Shown here piece after piece: positions 1 through 7,993 of a stretch of 22,778 nt of DNA. Origin of the DNA: Undivivens sp041652635 (GTDB lineage Bacteria > Omnitrophota > Gorgyraeia > Gygaellales > Profunditerraquicolaceae). The notes under the pieces are model-generated. The model was given only the letters and a program-made list of their open reading frames with translations. It searched no databases and was not told the DNA's origin. Numbering within the stretch: position 1 is the stretch's first letter; the number at the start of each line of letters is the position of its first letter. Made by a program: the position numbers and the translations under genes. The DNA lies in assembly GCA_041652635.1 (NCBI GenBank), contig JBAZGW010000018.1, positions 1 through 22,778 of the forward strand, in the 5' to 3' direction.

Positions 1-1
1 C

Positions 2-1207
2 AAACTGGCTAAAGAGCTGAACATAAACGGTTTCAGCGGCATCAGGAAACAGGACCTGATATTCAAGGTCCTGCAGGCGCAGGCCGAGAAAGAAGGGTTG
101 ATGTTCGGCGAGGGGATATTGGAAATACTGCCGGAGGGTTTCGGTTTCCTGCGTTCCCCCAATTATAATTATCTTCCCTGTCCGGATGATATCTATATAT
201 CTCCGTCGCAGATAAGGAAGTTCGATCTGAAGACCGGGGATACGGTAAGCGGAGAGATCCGTCCGCCGAAAGAAGGAGAAAAATATTTCGCTCTTCTGAA
301 AGTGGAAGCGGTTAATTTCGAGAACCCGGAGACGTGCAAGGACAAGGTTTTCTTCGATAACCTGACCCCTGTTTATCCGCACGAAAGGTTCATGCTCGAG
401 CGTAAGCCCGAAGAAGTTTCCACCCGCGTCATAGATCTGCTGGCGCCGGTGGGCAAAGGGCAGCGCAGTCTTATCGTGGCCCCGCCGTACAGCGGCAAGA
501 CCGTGCTTCTGCAAAGGCTGGCCAATTCCATTACCAGCAATCATCCTGACGTGGTGCTGATCGTGCTGTTGATAGATGAGCGTCCGGAAGAGGTTACCGA
601 TATGCAGAGGAACGTGCAGGGGGAAGTCATTTCTTCCACGTTCGACGAGCCGCCGGAGAGGCACGTGCAGGTGTCGGAAATAGTGCTGGAAAAAGCAAAA
701 CGCCTGGTGGAGCATAAAAAGGACGTGGTGATCCTCTTGGACAGTATTACCCGTTTGGCGCGCGCTTACAACTCCGTGGTCCCGCACAGCGGTAAGGTGC
801 TTTCAGGAGGTATCGATTCCAACGCGCTGCAGAAGCCGAAGCGTTTCTTCGGGGCGGCCAGGGCGATAGAAGAAGGCGGGAGTTTGACCATAATCGCCAC
901 CGCGCTTGTCGATACCGGCAGCCGTATGGATGATGTCATCTTTGAAGAGTTCAAAGGCACCGGTAATATGGAACTGCAGCTGGACAGGAACCTCTTCCAG
1001 CGCAGGATATACCCGGCCATAGATATAAAGCGGTCCAATACCAGGCATGAAGAACTGCTGTTGAAGCCGGAGATACTGCAGCGGGTCTGGATACTGCGTA
1101 AAGTGCTCAATGAATTGAGCAATGTGGAGGCTATGGAATTGTTGATAGAGAAACTGGTAAAGACCAAGAACAACGAGGAATTCCTCAATAGTATGAACCA
1201 GAAATAA
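2..1207 (+). CDS. rho: Transcription termination factor Rho, N-terminally truncated by window edge
   Basis: Hexameric RNA-dependent ATPase that ends transcription by translocating along nascent RNA. The reading frame is open from base 2, so the start codon lies before the window; about 401 of roughly 420 residues are present. The ATG at 101 is internal, because the upstream frame continues into the Rho N-terminal helical domain (KQDLIFKVL). Next come the cold-shock-like RNA-binding fold (GEGILEILPEGFGFLRS, DDIYISPSQIR, IRPPKEGEKYFALLKV), the P-loop (APPYSGKT), the Walker B region (VVILLDSITRLARAYN), the R-loop region (PKRFFGAARAIEEGGSL) and the Q-loop region (GTGNMELQLDR). The P-loop differs from the usual APPKAGKT: Tyr and Ser replace Lys and Ala, while the catalytic GKT is kept. 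rpmE follows after 27 bases, the usual rho-rpmE-prfA-prmC order of many bacteria. Identity is very secure. Confidence 0.98.
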   Translation, partial: KLAKELNINGFSGIRKQDLIFKVLQAQAEKEGLMFGEGILEILPEGFGFLRSPNYNYLPCPDDIYISPSQIRKFDLKTGDTVSGEIRPPKEGEKYFALLKVEAVNFENPETCKDKVFFDNLTPVYPHERFMLERKPEEVSTRVIDLLAPVGKGQRSLIVAPPYSGKTVLLQRLANSITSNHPDVVLIVLLIDERPEEVTDMQRNVQGEVISSTFDEPPERHVQVSEIVLEKAKRLVEHKKDVVILLDSITRLARAYNSVVPHSGKVLSGGIDSNALQKPKRFFGAARAIEEGGSLTIIATALVDTGSRMDDVIFEEFKGTGNMELQLDRNLFQRRIYPAIDIKRSNTRHEELLLKPEILQRVWILRKVLNELSNVEAMELLIEKLVKTKNNEEFLNSMNQK

Positions 1208-1234
1208 TAACCGTAAGTTAAGAAGGAGAAGAAA

Positions 1235-1441
1235 ATGAAAGACAAGATCCATCCCAAATACGAAGAAAGCGTGGTTGTCTGCGCCTGCGGTAATACCATA
1301 CATACCCGTTCCACCAAACAGAATATCAGGGTGGAAGTATGCTCTAAATGCCATCCGTTCTTCACCGGTAAGCAGAAATTCGTCGACTCCGCCGGCAGAG
1401 TGGATAAGTTTATGAAGAAATACGGCAACAAAAAGGCCTGA
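1235..1441 (+). CDS. rpmE: 50S ribosomal protein L31, zinc-binding type
   Basis: Structural protein of the large ribosomal subunit. The 68-residue length and the sequence starting MKDKIHPKYEE match the L31 type A family. Four cysteines (C16, C18, C36, C39) form the zinc-binding set of the Cys-containing form, so this copy should be the zinc-loaded paralogue; no Cys-free copy is in the window. The strong Shine-Dalgarno AAGGAG just upstream supports the ATG at 1235. It sits between rho and prfA with short gaps (27 and 7 bases), so probably one transcript. Confidence 0.97.
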   Translation: MKDKIHPKYEESVVVCACGNTIHTRSTKQNIRVEVCSKCHPFFTGKQKFVDSAGRVDKFMKKYGNKKA

Positions 1442-1448
1442 ACGCCCG

Positions 1449-2519
1449 ATGTTGAGACATCTGAATAAACTTGAGGAACGTTACCGCCAGCTGGAGGAGT
1501 TGCTGGCCAGCGAGGCTGTGGTTTCCGACCGCGAGCAGTGCAGTAAATACGCCAAGGAACTCTCCGAACTTCAGGAGTCGGTCGTTTTGCTGCGCCGGCA
1601 CCGCAAGCTTTCCTCCGAATTGGAGGAACTGAAACAGATGCGGCACGGCCAGGATGATAAAGAAATGGCCGAACTGGTCAACAGGGAGGAAGCGGTGCTG
1701 AAGGAGAAGATCTCCGCGCTTGAAGAACAGGCGCAGCTTATGCTGGAAGGCGAGGACGGGAACGCGGACAGGAATATCATCGTCGAGATCCGCCAGGGGA
1801 CCGGCGGTATGGAGGCCGCGTTGTTCGCGGCGGTGCTTTACCGTATGTACAGCAGGTACGCCGACGGCAAGGGCTGGGCCGTGGAGCAGATGTCCGCGAG
1901 CGAAACCGAGCTGGGCGGTATTAAAGAAGTGGTTTTCAGCATCAGCGGCAAAGGCGCTTACCGCTGTATGCGTTTTGAGAGCGGAGTGCACCGGGTCCAG
2001 CGCGTGCCGGAGACGGAATCGCAGGGAAGGATACATACTTCGACGGCGACGGTGGCGGTGCTGGTGGAACCCGAGGACGTCGAGATGGAAGTTGACCCCA
2101 AGGACTTAAGGATCGATACTTACAGGTCTTCCGGCCCCGGCGGACAGCATATGCAGAAGACCGATTCCGCCGTGCGCATCACGCATATCCCCACAGGGGT
2201 GGTGGTCTCTTGCCAGGATGAGCGTTCACAGCTGAAGAATAAGCATAAGGCGATGAGGATACTGCGCGCCAAGATCCTGGAGAAGCGGCAGGAAGACGAT
2301 CTCAAGAAAATAACTTCCGAACGCCGTTCGCAGATCGGTTCCGGCGACAGGAGCGAGAAGATCCGCACATATAATTATCCCGACCGCAGGGTAACGGACC
2401 ACCGCATTAATTTCACGGTGCACAGGCTGGAGGCGGTGCTTGAAGGAGAGCTGGACGATATTTCCGGGGCCTTGCTTAAAGCCGAGAAAGAAGCTAAACT
2501 GAAAGAAAAGGAAGCGTGA
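1449..2519 (+). CDS. prfA: Peptide chain release factor 1
   Basis: Class I release factor that recognises UAA and UAG stop codons and triggers peptidyl-tRNA hydrolysis on the ribosome. The 356-residue protein has the usual RF1 length. It carries the catalytic GGQ at residues 231-233 (SSGPGGQHMQKTDSAVR), the glutamine that PrmC methylates. The codon-discrimination tripeptide is P187-E188-T189 in RVPETESQGR, i.e. the PxT type of RF1 and not the SPF type of RF2. The N-terminal third is a charged helical/coiled domain. The ATG starts 7 bases after rpmE, and the modifying enzyme prmC follows 15 bases downstream, a functionally linked pair. Confidence 0.98.
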   Translation: MLRHLNKLEERYRQLEELLASEAVVSDREQCSKYAKELSELQESVVLLRRHRKLSSELEELKQMRHGQDDKEMAELVNREEAVLKEKISALEEQAQLMLEGEDGNADRNIIVEIRQGTGGMEAALFAAVLYRMYSRYADGKGWAVEQMSASETELGGIKEVVFSISGKGAYRCMRFESGVHRVQRVPETESQGRIHTSTATVAVLVEPEDVEMEVDPKDLRIDTYRSSGPGGQHMQKTDSAVRITHIPTGVVVSCQDERSQLKNKHKAMRILRAKILEKRQEDDLKKITSERRSQIGSGDRSEKIRTYNYPDRRVTDHRINFTVHRLEAVLEGELDDISGALLKAEKEAKLKEKEA

Positions 2520-2534
2520 TAGTTTACTGCTATT

Positions 2535-3314
2535 ATGAATGAAGCGGAGCTTTTGTTCACGGATATACTGGGGTGCAGCAGGATCTCTTTGTATACCGGG
2601 GGAAAACGGCGGATGCCGGAAGGTAAATGCGTTTTGATCGCCGGCGTCTTGAAAAGGCGTATCCTGGGCGAGCCTTTACAGTATATCCTCGGCAGGACGG
2701 AATTCATGGGGATGGATTTCCGGGTGACGCCGGATGTCTTGATCCCCAGGCCGGAAACGGAAATTCTGGTGGAGACGGCGCTAAGGTATGCTAAAATACC
2801 GCAAGGTGCGCCGCGCCGCGTGCTGGATATCGGCACCGGCTCCGGATGCGTGGCGGTCAGCCTGGCGCGTTATCTGCCGCAGAGCAATATCTGCGCCACG
2901 GATATTTCCGCGGCGGCGCTGCGTGTCGCGGCGGGGAACGCCGCGGCAAACGGCTGCGGGGTGGATCTCTTTTACGCCGATATATTCCCTCCGGGAGAAA
3001 GCGGGTTCGGGATGATCGTTTCCAATCCTCCCTATATCCCTGAAGGGCAGATAGAGTCGTTGCAGAGAGAGGTATTATATGAACCGCGGGGAGCGCTTTG
3101 CGGCGGCACTGACGGGCTGGATTTTTACCGGCGTATCTGCGCGGAGTGCCGCGGCGTCCTTTCTCATCCGGGATTGCTTATTATGGAGGTCGGTTATGGG
3201 CAGGCGGAGGATGTGCGTTCGATGATCAGCGCCACGCCTGGGATGCGCGTGGAAGAGACGGTCAGTGATTACGCGGGAATAGAAAGGGTTATTGTAGCTC
3301 GCAGGCAATCTTAG
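2535..3314 (+). CDS. prmC: Release factor glutamine methyltransferase (HemK family)
   Basis: SAM-dependent N5-glutamine methyltransferase that modifies the GGQ glutamine of RF1 and RF2. A short N-terminal helical domain (GEPLQYILGRTEFMGMDF, VLIPRPETE) precedes a Rossmann methyltransferase with motif I DIGTGSGCVAVSLA and the substrate-binding NPPY at residues 164-167 (VSNPPYIPE). At 259 residues it is slightly shorter than the usual 275-290, the shortfall being at the N terminus. An in-frame TAG at 2520 sits just upstream, so ATG 2535 is the first possible ordinary start. No clear Shine-Dalgarno precedes it; translational coupling to prfA is likely. Confidence 0.96.
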   Translation: MNEAELLFTDILGCSRISLYTGGKRRMPEGKCVLIAGVLKRRILGEPLQYILGRTEFMGMDFRVTPDVLIPRPETEILVETALRYAKIPQGAPRRVLDIGTGSGCVAVSLARYLPQSNICATDISAAALRVAAGNAAANGCGVDLFYADIFPPGESGFGMIVSNPPYIPEGQIESLQREVLYEPRGALCGGTDGLDFYRRICAECRGVLSHPGLLIMEVGYGQAEDVRSMISATPGMRVEETVSDYAGIERVIVARRQS

Positions 3315-3329
3315 GAACGGATCTTAAGA

Positions 3330-3490
3330 TTGTTCTTGGATCGTATATCGGTTACGGTTACGATGCCCGTTTCGTCTATCGTCTAACGGTTACGGTTTCT
3401 CGACGTTACCGTAACCGAATATCGATACGGGCTTCGTTACCTTAGCCGTTACCGGAATTTAGATCGTATTCCGGTTACGGTTCTGCAAGA
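3330..3490. repeat. Cluster of GTTACGG palindromic repeats between prmC and murA
   Basis: About 150 bases hold roughly eight copies of GTTAC or its complement, mostly as GGTTACGG / CCGTAACC. They form hairpins: CGGTTACGGT at 3387-3396 pairs perfectly with 3408-3417 (11-base loop), and the 13-base arms at 3446-3458 and 3468-3480 pair with one mismatch around a 9-base loop. The first copy near 3346-3362 is also a near-inverted match to 3403-3420. No T-run follows any stem, so these are not classical terminators. The layout resembles REP/BIME-type intergenic palindromes, but the family is not identified. Confidence 0.75.
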
Positions 3491-3527
3491 ATCCAGAACC
3501 TGGTTTTTAATAAAGGAGTAGCCATAG

Positions 3528-4790
3528 ATGGATAAGCTTATCATAGAAGGCGGAGTCCGCCTGAAGGGCGAAGTCAGCGTCTCCGGCGCCAAGAATTCGG
3601 CACTGCCGATCTTGGCGGCCACCCTGCTTACCGACGGGCCTTGCGTCCTCAGAAGGGTCCCTAATTTGAGGGATACTATGACGATGCTCAAGATACTGCG
3701 TTCTTTAGGAAAGAACGTGGAATACGATAAAGGCACCGTGCGCGTGCTGGGGACTAAACATTGCGGTTACAGCGCCGACTATAAACTAGTTTCCACGATG
3801 AGGGCTTCTTTTTGCGTGCTTGGCCCTTTATTGGGTAAGCTGAGGAAAGCCAAGGTGTCTTTGCCGGGAGGATGCGTTATCGGCTTGCGGCCGGTGGATC
3901 TTCATGTGAAAGGACTGCAATCCCTGGGAGCTGATATAGATGTTCAGGGCGGGTATGTCGTGGCTGAAGCCGCCAAATTAAAAGGCGGCTACGTCTATCT
4001 GGGAGGGGTTTTTGGTTCTTCGGTGCTGGCCACGGATAACGTGATGATGGCGGCGGTGCTGGCCCCGGGCAGGACGGTGATCGAATCGGCGGCCTGCGAG
4101 CCGGAAGTGGTGGACCTGGCGGAGTTCCTGATCAAGATGGGCGCTAAGATCAAGGGCCACGGCACTCCGATCATAGAGATCGAGGGAGTTAAATCCCTGC
4201 ATGGCGCCGAACACAGGATCATTCCCGACAGGATCGAAGCCGGGACGTTCATCCTCGCGGCGTTGATCACCAAAGGAGATATCAAGGTAAAGAACGTGAT
4301 GCCGGAACATCTGGGCGCGATATTCGATAAATTATGCCGGGCCGGGGCGTCGCTGCAGCGGCATGAGCATATGGTGCGCGCTTCACTGAAGAAAGACCTG
4401 CGGCCGGTAAGTATCACCACTTTGCCTTATCCGGGGTTCCCGACCGATATGCAGGCGCAGGTGATGAGCCTGATGTGCGTCACTCCGGGGATCAGCGTGA
4501 TCACCGAGAAGATCTATCCCGACAGGTTTATGCACGTCGCCGAGCTTAACCGTATGGGAGCGCGGATACAAAGGGAAGGCCCTTACGCGATCGTCGAGGG
4601 GGTCAAGAAGCTTTCCGGAGCGCCGGTAATGGCTTCCGACCTGCGGGCTTCGGCTTCGCTGGTGCTGGCCGGACTGGTGGCCGGAGGTAAGGCTTCTATT
4701 TCCAGGATATATCATCTGGAGCGCGGTTACGAGAATATAGAAGAAAAGTTCAGGAACCTTGGGGCCAGGATCTGGCGCGAGAAAGAGTGA
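3528..4790 (+). CDS. murA: UDP-N-acetylglucosamine 1-carboxyvinyltransferase
   Basis: First committed enzyme of peptidoglycan synthesis in the cytoplasm; transfers enolpyruvate from PEP to UDP-GlcNAc. The 420-residue length is standard. Family motifs include the N-terminal GEVSVSGAKNSALPILAA, MRASFCVLGPLL, the active-site loop LPGGCVIGLRPVDLHVKG with catalytic Cys116 (equivalent to E. coli Cys115, the fosfomycin target), and the C-terminal DLRASASLVLAGLVA. A cysteine rather than aspartate at this site is the fosfomycin-sensitive form by family knowledge. The Shine-Dalgarno AAGGAG at about 3513-3518 supports ATG 3528. It follows the repeat cluster and precedes trpG by 80 bases. A functional bacterium with peptidoglycan is implied. 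Confidence 0.98.
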   Translation: MDKLIIEGGVRLKGEVSVSGAKNSALPILAATLLTDGPCVLRRVPNLRDTMTMLKILRSLGKNVEYDKGTVRVLGTKHCGYSADYKLVSTMRASFCVLGPLLGKLRKAKVSLPGGCVIGLRPVDLHVKGLQSLGADIDVQGGYVVAEAAKLKGGYVYLGGVFGSSVLATDNVMMAAVLAPGRTVIESAACEPEVVDLAEFLIKMGAKIKGHGTPIIEIEGVKSLHGAEHRIIPDRIEAGTFILAALITKGDIKVKNVMPEHLGAIFDKLCRAGASLQRHEHMVRASLKKDLRPVSITTLPYPGFPTDMQAQVMSLMCVTPGISVITEKIYPDRFMHVAELNRMGARIQREGPYAIVEGVKKLSGAPVMASDLRASASLVLAGLVAGGKASISRIYHLERGYENIEEKFRNLGARIWREKE

Positions 4791-4870
4791 ACTTAACCCG
4801 GAATTAGTAAAATCCTGGTTATGGCTACGTGCTATTAGGTTAACGGACGCAGTTCTCAAGGAGCGGTAAA

Positions 4871-5434
4871 ATGGTTCTGATGATAGATAATTACGATTCT
4901 TTCACCTATAATATTGTGCAGTATCTCGCCGAACTCGGCTGCCGGGTTAAGGTCTTTCGTAACGATAAGATCGGCGTTGAGGAAGTGCGGCGTCTTTCCC
5001 CGGAACGTCTGGTGATCTCTCCGGGGCCCGGGGGCCCGCAAGACGCCGGTATTTCCTGCGATTTAGTCAGGGATTTCTTCGGTAAAATACCTATTCTGGG
5101 TATCTGCCTCGGCCATCAGTGCATAGGGCAGGTATTCGGAGGAAAAGTTGTGCGCGCGAAATCGATCATGCACGGTAAAACCTCGCTGATCTATCATCGC
5201 GGCAAAGGTGTATTCAAAGGCTTGCCTAATCCTTTCGAGGCTACCAGGTATCACTCTCTGGCGGTGGAAGCGTCTTCTCTTCCTCAATGCCTGGAAATAT
5301 CCGCCAGGACGAAAGACGGGGAAATAATGGGGTTGACGCACAAAAAATACAAAGTATACGGAGTCCAGTTCCATCCTGAATCGATACTCACCGGCTGCGG
5401 TAAGCGGTTGTTGAAGAACTTTTTATCCATATGA
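4871..5434 (+). CDS. trpG: Anthranilate synthase glutamine amidotransferase subunit (TrpG/PabA type)
   Basis: Class I glutaminase that delivers ammonia from glutamine to the TrpE subunit making anthranilate. The triad is visible: nucleophile C79 in LGICLGHQ, and H168 and E170 in QFHPES. The N-terminal MIDNYDSFTYNIVQYL and the oxyanion region SPGPGGP are typical. 187 residues is the usual stand-alone length. A good Shine-Dalgarno (AAGGAG, 4858-4863) precedes ATG 4871. It overlaps trpD by 4 bases (ATGA), so it is translationally coupled to the trp genes, which favours TrpG over PabA, though such proteins can serve both pathways. The partner trpE is not in the window and must be elsewhere. Confidence 0.94.
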   Translation: MVLMIDNYDSFTYNIVQYLAELGCRVKVFRNDKIGVEEVRRLSPERLVISPGPGGPQDAGISCDLVRDFFGKIPILGICLGHQCIGQVFGGKVVRAKSIMHGKTSLIYHRGKGVFKGLPNPFEATRYHSLAVEASSLPQCLEISARTKDGEIMGLTHKKYKVYGVQFHPESILTGCGKRLLKNFLSI

Positions 5435-6450
5435 TAGAGAAATATACGGAAATACTGCTTCGGGGCAACGATCTTTCCGCGGAGGAGATGTCGGAGGCGA
5501 TGGAAGAAATAATGTCCGGCAGGGAAGAAACGGAGTCTATCGCAGGGTTTGCGCGGGCGGTCTCCAACCGGGAGACCGTTGAAGAAGTGACTGCGGCCGC
5601 CGAAGTTATGCGGAGGCATTGTTTGAAGATACACACCGGCAGGGCCGATGTGCTGGATACCTGCGGCACGGGAGGGGACAAAAAGGGGACTTTTAATGTT
5701 TCCACGGCCGCGGCTTTCGTGGCCGCCGGATGCGGGATCACGGTTGCCAAGCACGGCAACCGTTCCGTTTCCAGTAACTGCGGCAGCGCGGATATACTTG
5801 AGGCCTGCGGTATCAATATCGTCCTTTCTCCGGAACAGACCAGAGAATGCCTTTTGAGAACCGGTATCGCTTTTCTGTTCGCTCCGGCTTTTCATCCTTC
5901 GGTCAGGTATGCTATGCCGGCGCGTAAGCAGATAGAGGGCAGGACGATCTTTAATCTGCTTGGGCCGTTGGCCAATCCCGCCGGGACAAAACATCAGCTT
6001 ATAGGCGTGTATGAACGCGCCAAGACGGAATTCGTTTGTAAAGTGTTGGCTAATCTGGGATCGGTGCATGTCCTGGCTGTTCACGGCAGCGACGGATTGG
6101 ATGAGATCACCATCAGCGGCGCCACTCACGTTTGCGAATTCAACCGTGGAGTGCTGCGTGAATTCGAGATCACCCCGGAGAGTATGGGGTTTCACAGGAG
6201 GGAGTTATCGTCTATCGCCGGTAACGGCCCGGCGGCCAATTCTTTGATAATGCTTGATGTTCTGAAAGGCGCAGCGGGGGCGTACCGGGACACTGTATTG
6301 ATGAATGCCGCCGCCGGTATTTATGCCGCTGATTCCGCGTCTTCCCTGGAAGAAGCTATGCAGAAAGCGGTCAGTGCTTTGGATTCCGGCAGGGCTTTGG
6401 AGAAATTCAATCTACTGCGTGATTTTACCGTTAAACAGGGGAACAAATGA
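5431..6450 (+). CDS. trpD: Anthranilate phosphoribosyltransferase
   Basis: Joins anthranilate to PRPP, the second step of the tryptophan branch. The 339-residue protein has the N-terminal helical domain of the glycosyltransferase family 3 followed by the PRPP-binding GTGGD loop at residues 79-83 (DTCGTGGDKKGTFNVST), the KHGNRSVSSNCGSADILEACG segment, and ARKQIEGRTIFNLLGPLANP. All conserved binding residues that I can recognise are present. ATG overlaps the trpG stop by 4 bases and the gene's own stop overlaps the trpC start by 4 bases, so it lies inside a tightly coupled operon. Confidence 0.97.
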   Translation: MIEKYTEILLRGNDLSAEEMSEAMEEIMSGREETESIAGFARAVSNRETVEEVTAAAEVMRRHCLKIHTGRADVLDTCGTGGDKKGTFNVSTAAAFVAAGCGITVAKHGNRSVSSNCGSADILEACGINIVLSPEQTRECLLRTGIAFLFAPAFHPSVRYAMPARKQIEGRTIFNLLGPLANPAGTKHQLIGVYERAKTEFVCKVLANLGSVHVLAVHGSDGLDEITISGATHVCEFNRGVLREFEITPESMGFHRRELSSIAGNGPAANSLIMLDVLKGAAGAYRDTVLMNAAAGIYAADSASSLEEAMQKAVSALDSGRALEKFNLLRDFTVKQGNK

Positions 6451-7232
6451 AAACAGATGCCTTGAAAGAGATAGTCAAACGCAAGAAAGAGCGGCTGGCG
6501 GAAACAATACTGAAATTGCCGGTAGAGGAAGTCAAAGCGAGAATGAAGGATGTCCCGGCCGCTTTGCCGTTCAGGCAGGCTATCGCCAAGCCGAGGGAGA
6601 TCTGCCTGATCGCGGAGGTCAAGAAAGCTTCCCCTTCCGCGGGAGTGATCCGGGAGGATTTCTCTCCGGCCGACATCGCCGCCGCTTACGAACAGGCAGG
6701 CACGCAGGCCCTTTCCGTGCTTACCGAGGAGGACTTTTTTTCCGGTTCGCCTGGCTACCTGCGGGAGGTCAAGGAACGCGTGCGCATACCGGTGATGCGC
6801 AAGGACTTTATACTGGAGGCTTACCAGGTTTATGAATCCCGTATGTTGGGAGCGGACGCCGTGCTTTTGATCGCCGATCTGCTCTCCAAGGATAAATTGA
6901 GCGAACTGCATGGTATCGCCTCCGGGCTGGGCATGGACTGCCTGGTGGAATCCCATAACGAGAAAGAACTGAAGAAAGCGGTATCATTGAAGTTCCCCTT
7001 GTTGGGATTGAATAACCGCGACCTTCATTCCCTGGAAGTGGATATGCGCACCACGGAAAAGCTTTTCCCGTTGGTGCCGAAAGACAGGACCGTGGTTGTG
7101 GAGAGCGGTATACGCAGCCGTTCGGATGTGCTCTTTCTTAAAGTCCTGGGAGTCAGCGCCGTCCTTATCGGTTCGGTATTTATGGAAAGCGCCGATATCC
7201 AGGCGAAGGTGCCGGAGGTGATGGGGTGGTAG
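6447..7232 (+). CDS. trpC: Indole-3-glycerol phosphate synthase
   Basis: Ring-closing decarboxylase that makes indole-3-glycerol phosphate from CdRP. A single-domain (beta-alpha)8 protein of 261 residues, not fused to TrpF. Family motifs: LIAEVKKASPSAGVI near the N terminus, LSVLTEEDFFSGS, VMRKDFILEAYQVYESRMLGADAVLLI, LVESHNEKEL, GLNNRDLHSLEVD and ESGIRSRSDV followed by the phosphate-binding AVLIGSVFMES. The ATGA overlap with trpD and the 7-base overlap with trpF show tight coupling. Confidence 0.97.
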   Translation: MKTDALKEIVKRKKERLAETILKLPVEEVKARMKDVPAALPFRQAIAKPREICLIAEVKKASPSAGVIREDFSPADIAAAYEQAGTQALSVLTEEDFFSGSPGYLREVKERVRIPVMRKDFILEAYQVYESRMLGADAVLLIADLLSKDKLSELHGIASGLGMDCLVESHNEKELKKAVSLKFPLLGLNNRDLHSLEVDMRTTEKLFPLVPKDRTVVVESGIRSRSDVLFLKVLGVSAVLIGSVFMESADIQAKVPEVMGW

Positions 7233-7861
7233 CTTCAAGGCGGCCGCTGGTGAAGATCTGCGGCATAACCAACCTTCAGGACGCGCTCTCCGCTGTGGAC
7301 GCCGGCTGCGACGCTTTGGGATTTATCTTTTACCGTAAAAGCCCGCGTTATATAACTCCGATTCAGGCGGCGCGCATAATCTCTTCTTTACCTGCTAAGA
7401 TATTGAAGATCGGGGTATTCGTGGACGCCGCGTTTGGATTTGTGACTAAGACCGCGAAAAATTGCGGGCTTGACGCCGTGCAACTGCACGGCCAAGAGAC
7501 CCCTGAATACTGCGTTGCGCTGAAGGGTATCAAATTGATAAAAGCGTTCAGAGTGAAATTGGCTCCGGACCCGGAACTATTAAAAAGATACAAAGTATGG
7601 GCGTTCCTTTTCGATACATACGCGCCTCGCGTTAAAGGGGGGACCGGAAGGGCTTTTGATTGGACGATGCTTTCCGGGGTCAGGACAAGGCGTAAAATGA
7701 TTATTTCCGGCGGGTTGAACTCCGGTAATGTGGCGCTTGTCGTAAGAACCTTGAGTCCTGATTGGGTGGATGCATGTAGCTGTCTGGAACTGTCTCCGGG
7801 AAAAAAAGACGCGCGAAAAATGGTCGATTTTGTCTCTCGGGTGAAAAAGTGCAGGGTGTAA
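7226..7861 (+). CDS. trpF: Phosphoribosylanthranilate isomerase
   Basis: Amadori rearrangement of PRA to CdRP, the third step of the branch; acts before TrpC although encoded after it. 211 residues, TIM barrel. The catalytic cysteine lies in VKICGIT, with DALGFIFYRKSPRYI, VQLHGQE, FDTYAPRVKGGTGRAFDW and the phosphate-binding SGGLNSGNV. The usual VDVSSGVE segment reads VDACSCLELSPGKKD, a modest divergence from the family consensus. The start is GTG 7226, overlapping the trpC stop by 7 bases. It is the last gene before an intrinsic terminator at 7924. Confidence 0.95.
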   Translation: MVASRRPLVKICGITNLQDALSAVDAGCDALGFIFYRKSPRYITPIQAARIISSLPAKILKIGVFVDAAFGFVTKTAKNCGLDAVQLHGQETPEYCVALKGIKLIKAFRVKLAPDPELLKRYKVWAFLFDTYAPRVKGGTGRAFDWTMLSGVRTRRKMIISGGLNSGNVALVVRTLSPDWVDACSCLELSPGKKDARKMVDFVSRVKKCRV

Positions 7862-7923
7862 GTTGAAGCAAAAGTAAGCTTATGATCTGGCATTTTAGAT
7901 AAAGAATGTGGTAAACTTTTAAT

Positions 7924-7970
7924 ACCACGGACAAAGATAAGCCTTTCGGCTTGTCTGTCCGTGGTTTTTT
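7924..7970 (+). terminator. Intrinsic terminator hairpin after trpF, in the leader of the next gene
   Basis: Arms ACCACGGACA (7924-7933) and TGTCCGTGGT (7956-7965) pair perfectly. The stem continues as GATAAGCC (7936-7943) with GGCTTGTC (7948-7955), giving 18 pairs with only a two-A bulge and a TTTC loop, then six T (7965-7970). It would end trpGDCF transcripts. Only 23 bases separate it from the next start codon, so it also sits in that gene's leader. A weak extended -10 (TG-G-TAAACT, about 7909-7917) lies just before the stem. Confidence 0.88.
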
Positions 7971-7993
7971 GTTGATAAGAAAGGAGAACTATA

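Noticed and set aside
766..1431. Minus-strand frames of 183-221 residues over rho/rpmE
   Set aside because: Fully inside the conserved rho and rpmE genes, with no motif support.
3330..3490. GTTACGG repeats as a CRISPR array
   Set aside because: Units are short, inverted and irregularly spaced, with no uniform spacers and no cas genes nearby.
4800..4870. TGG-TTA-TGG (Trp-Leu-Trp) in the gap before trpG, as if from a trp attenuator leader peptide
   Set aside because: That frame has no ATG, GTG or TTG in the roughly 50 bases upstream, and no terminator/antiterminator pair lies between it and trpG.
5284..6195. 303-residue open frame on the minus strand
   Set aside because: It lies entirely over trpG/trpD, has no family resemblance, and reflects the codon bias of the real genes.
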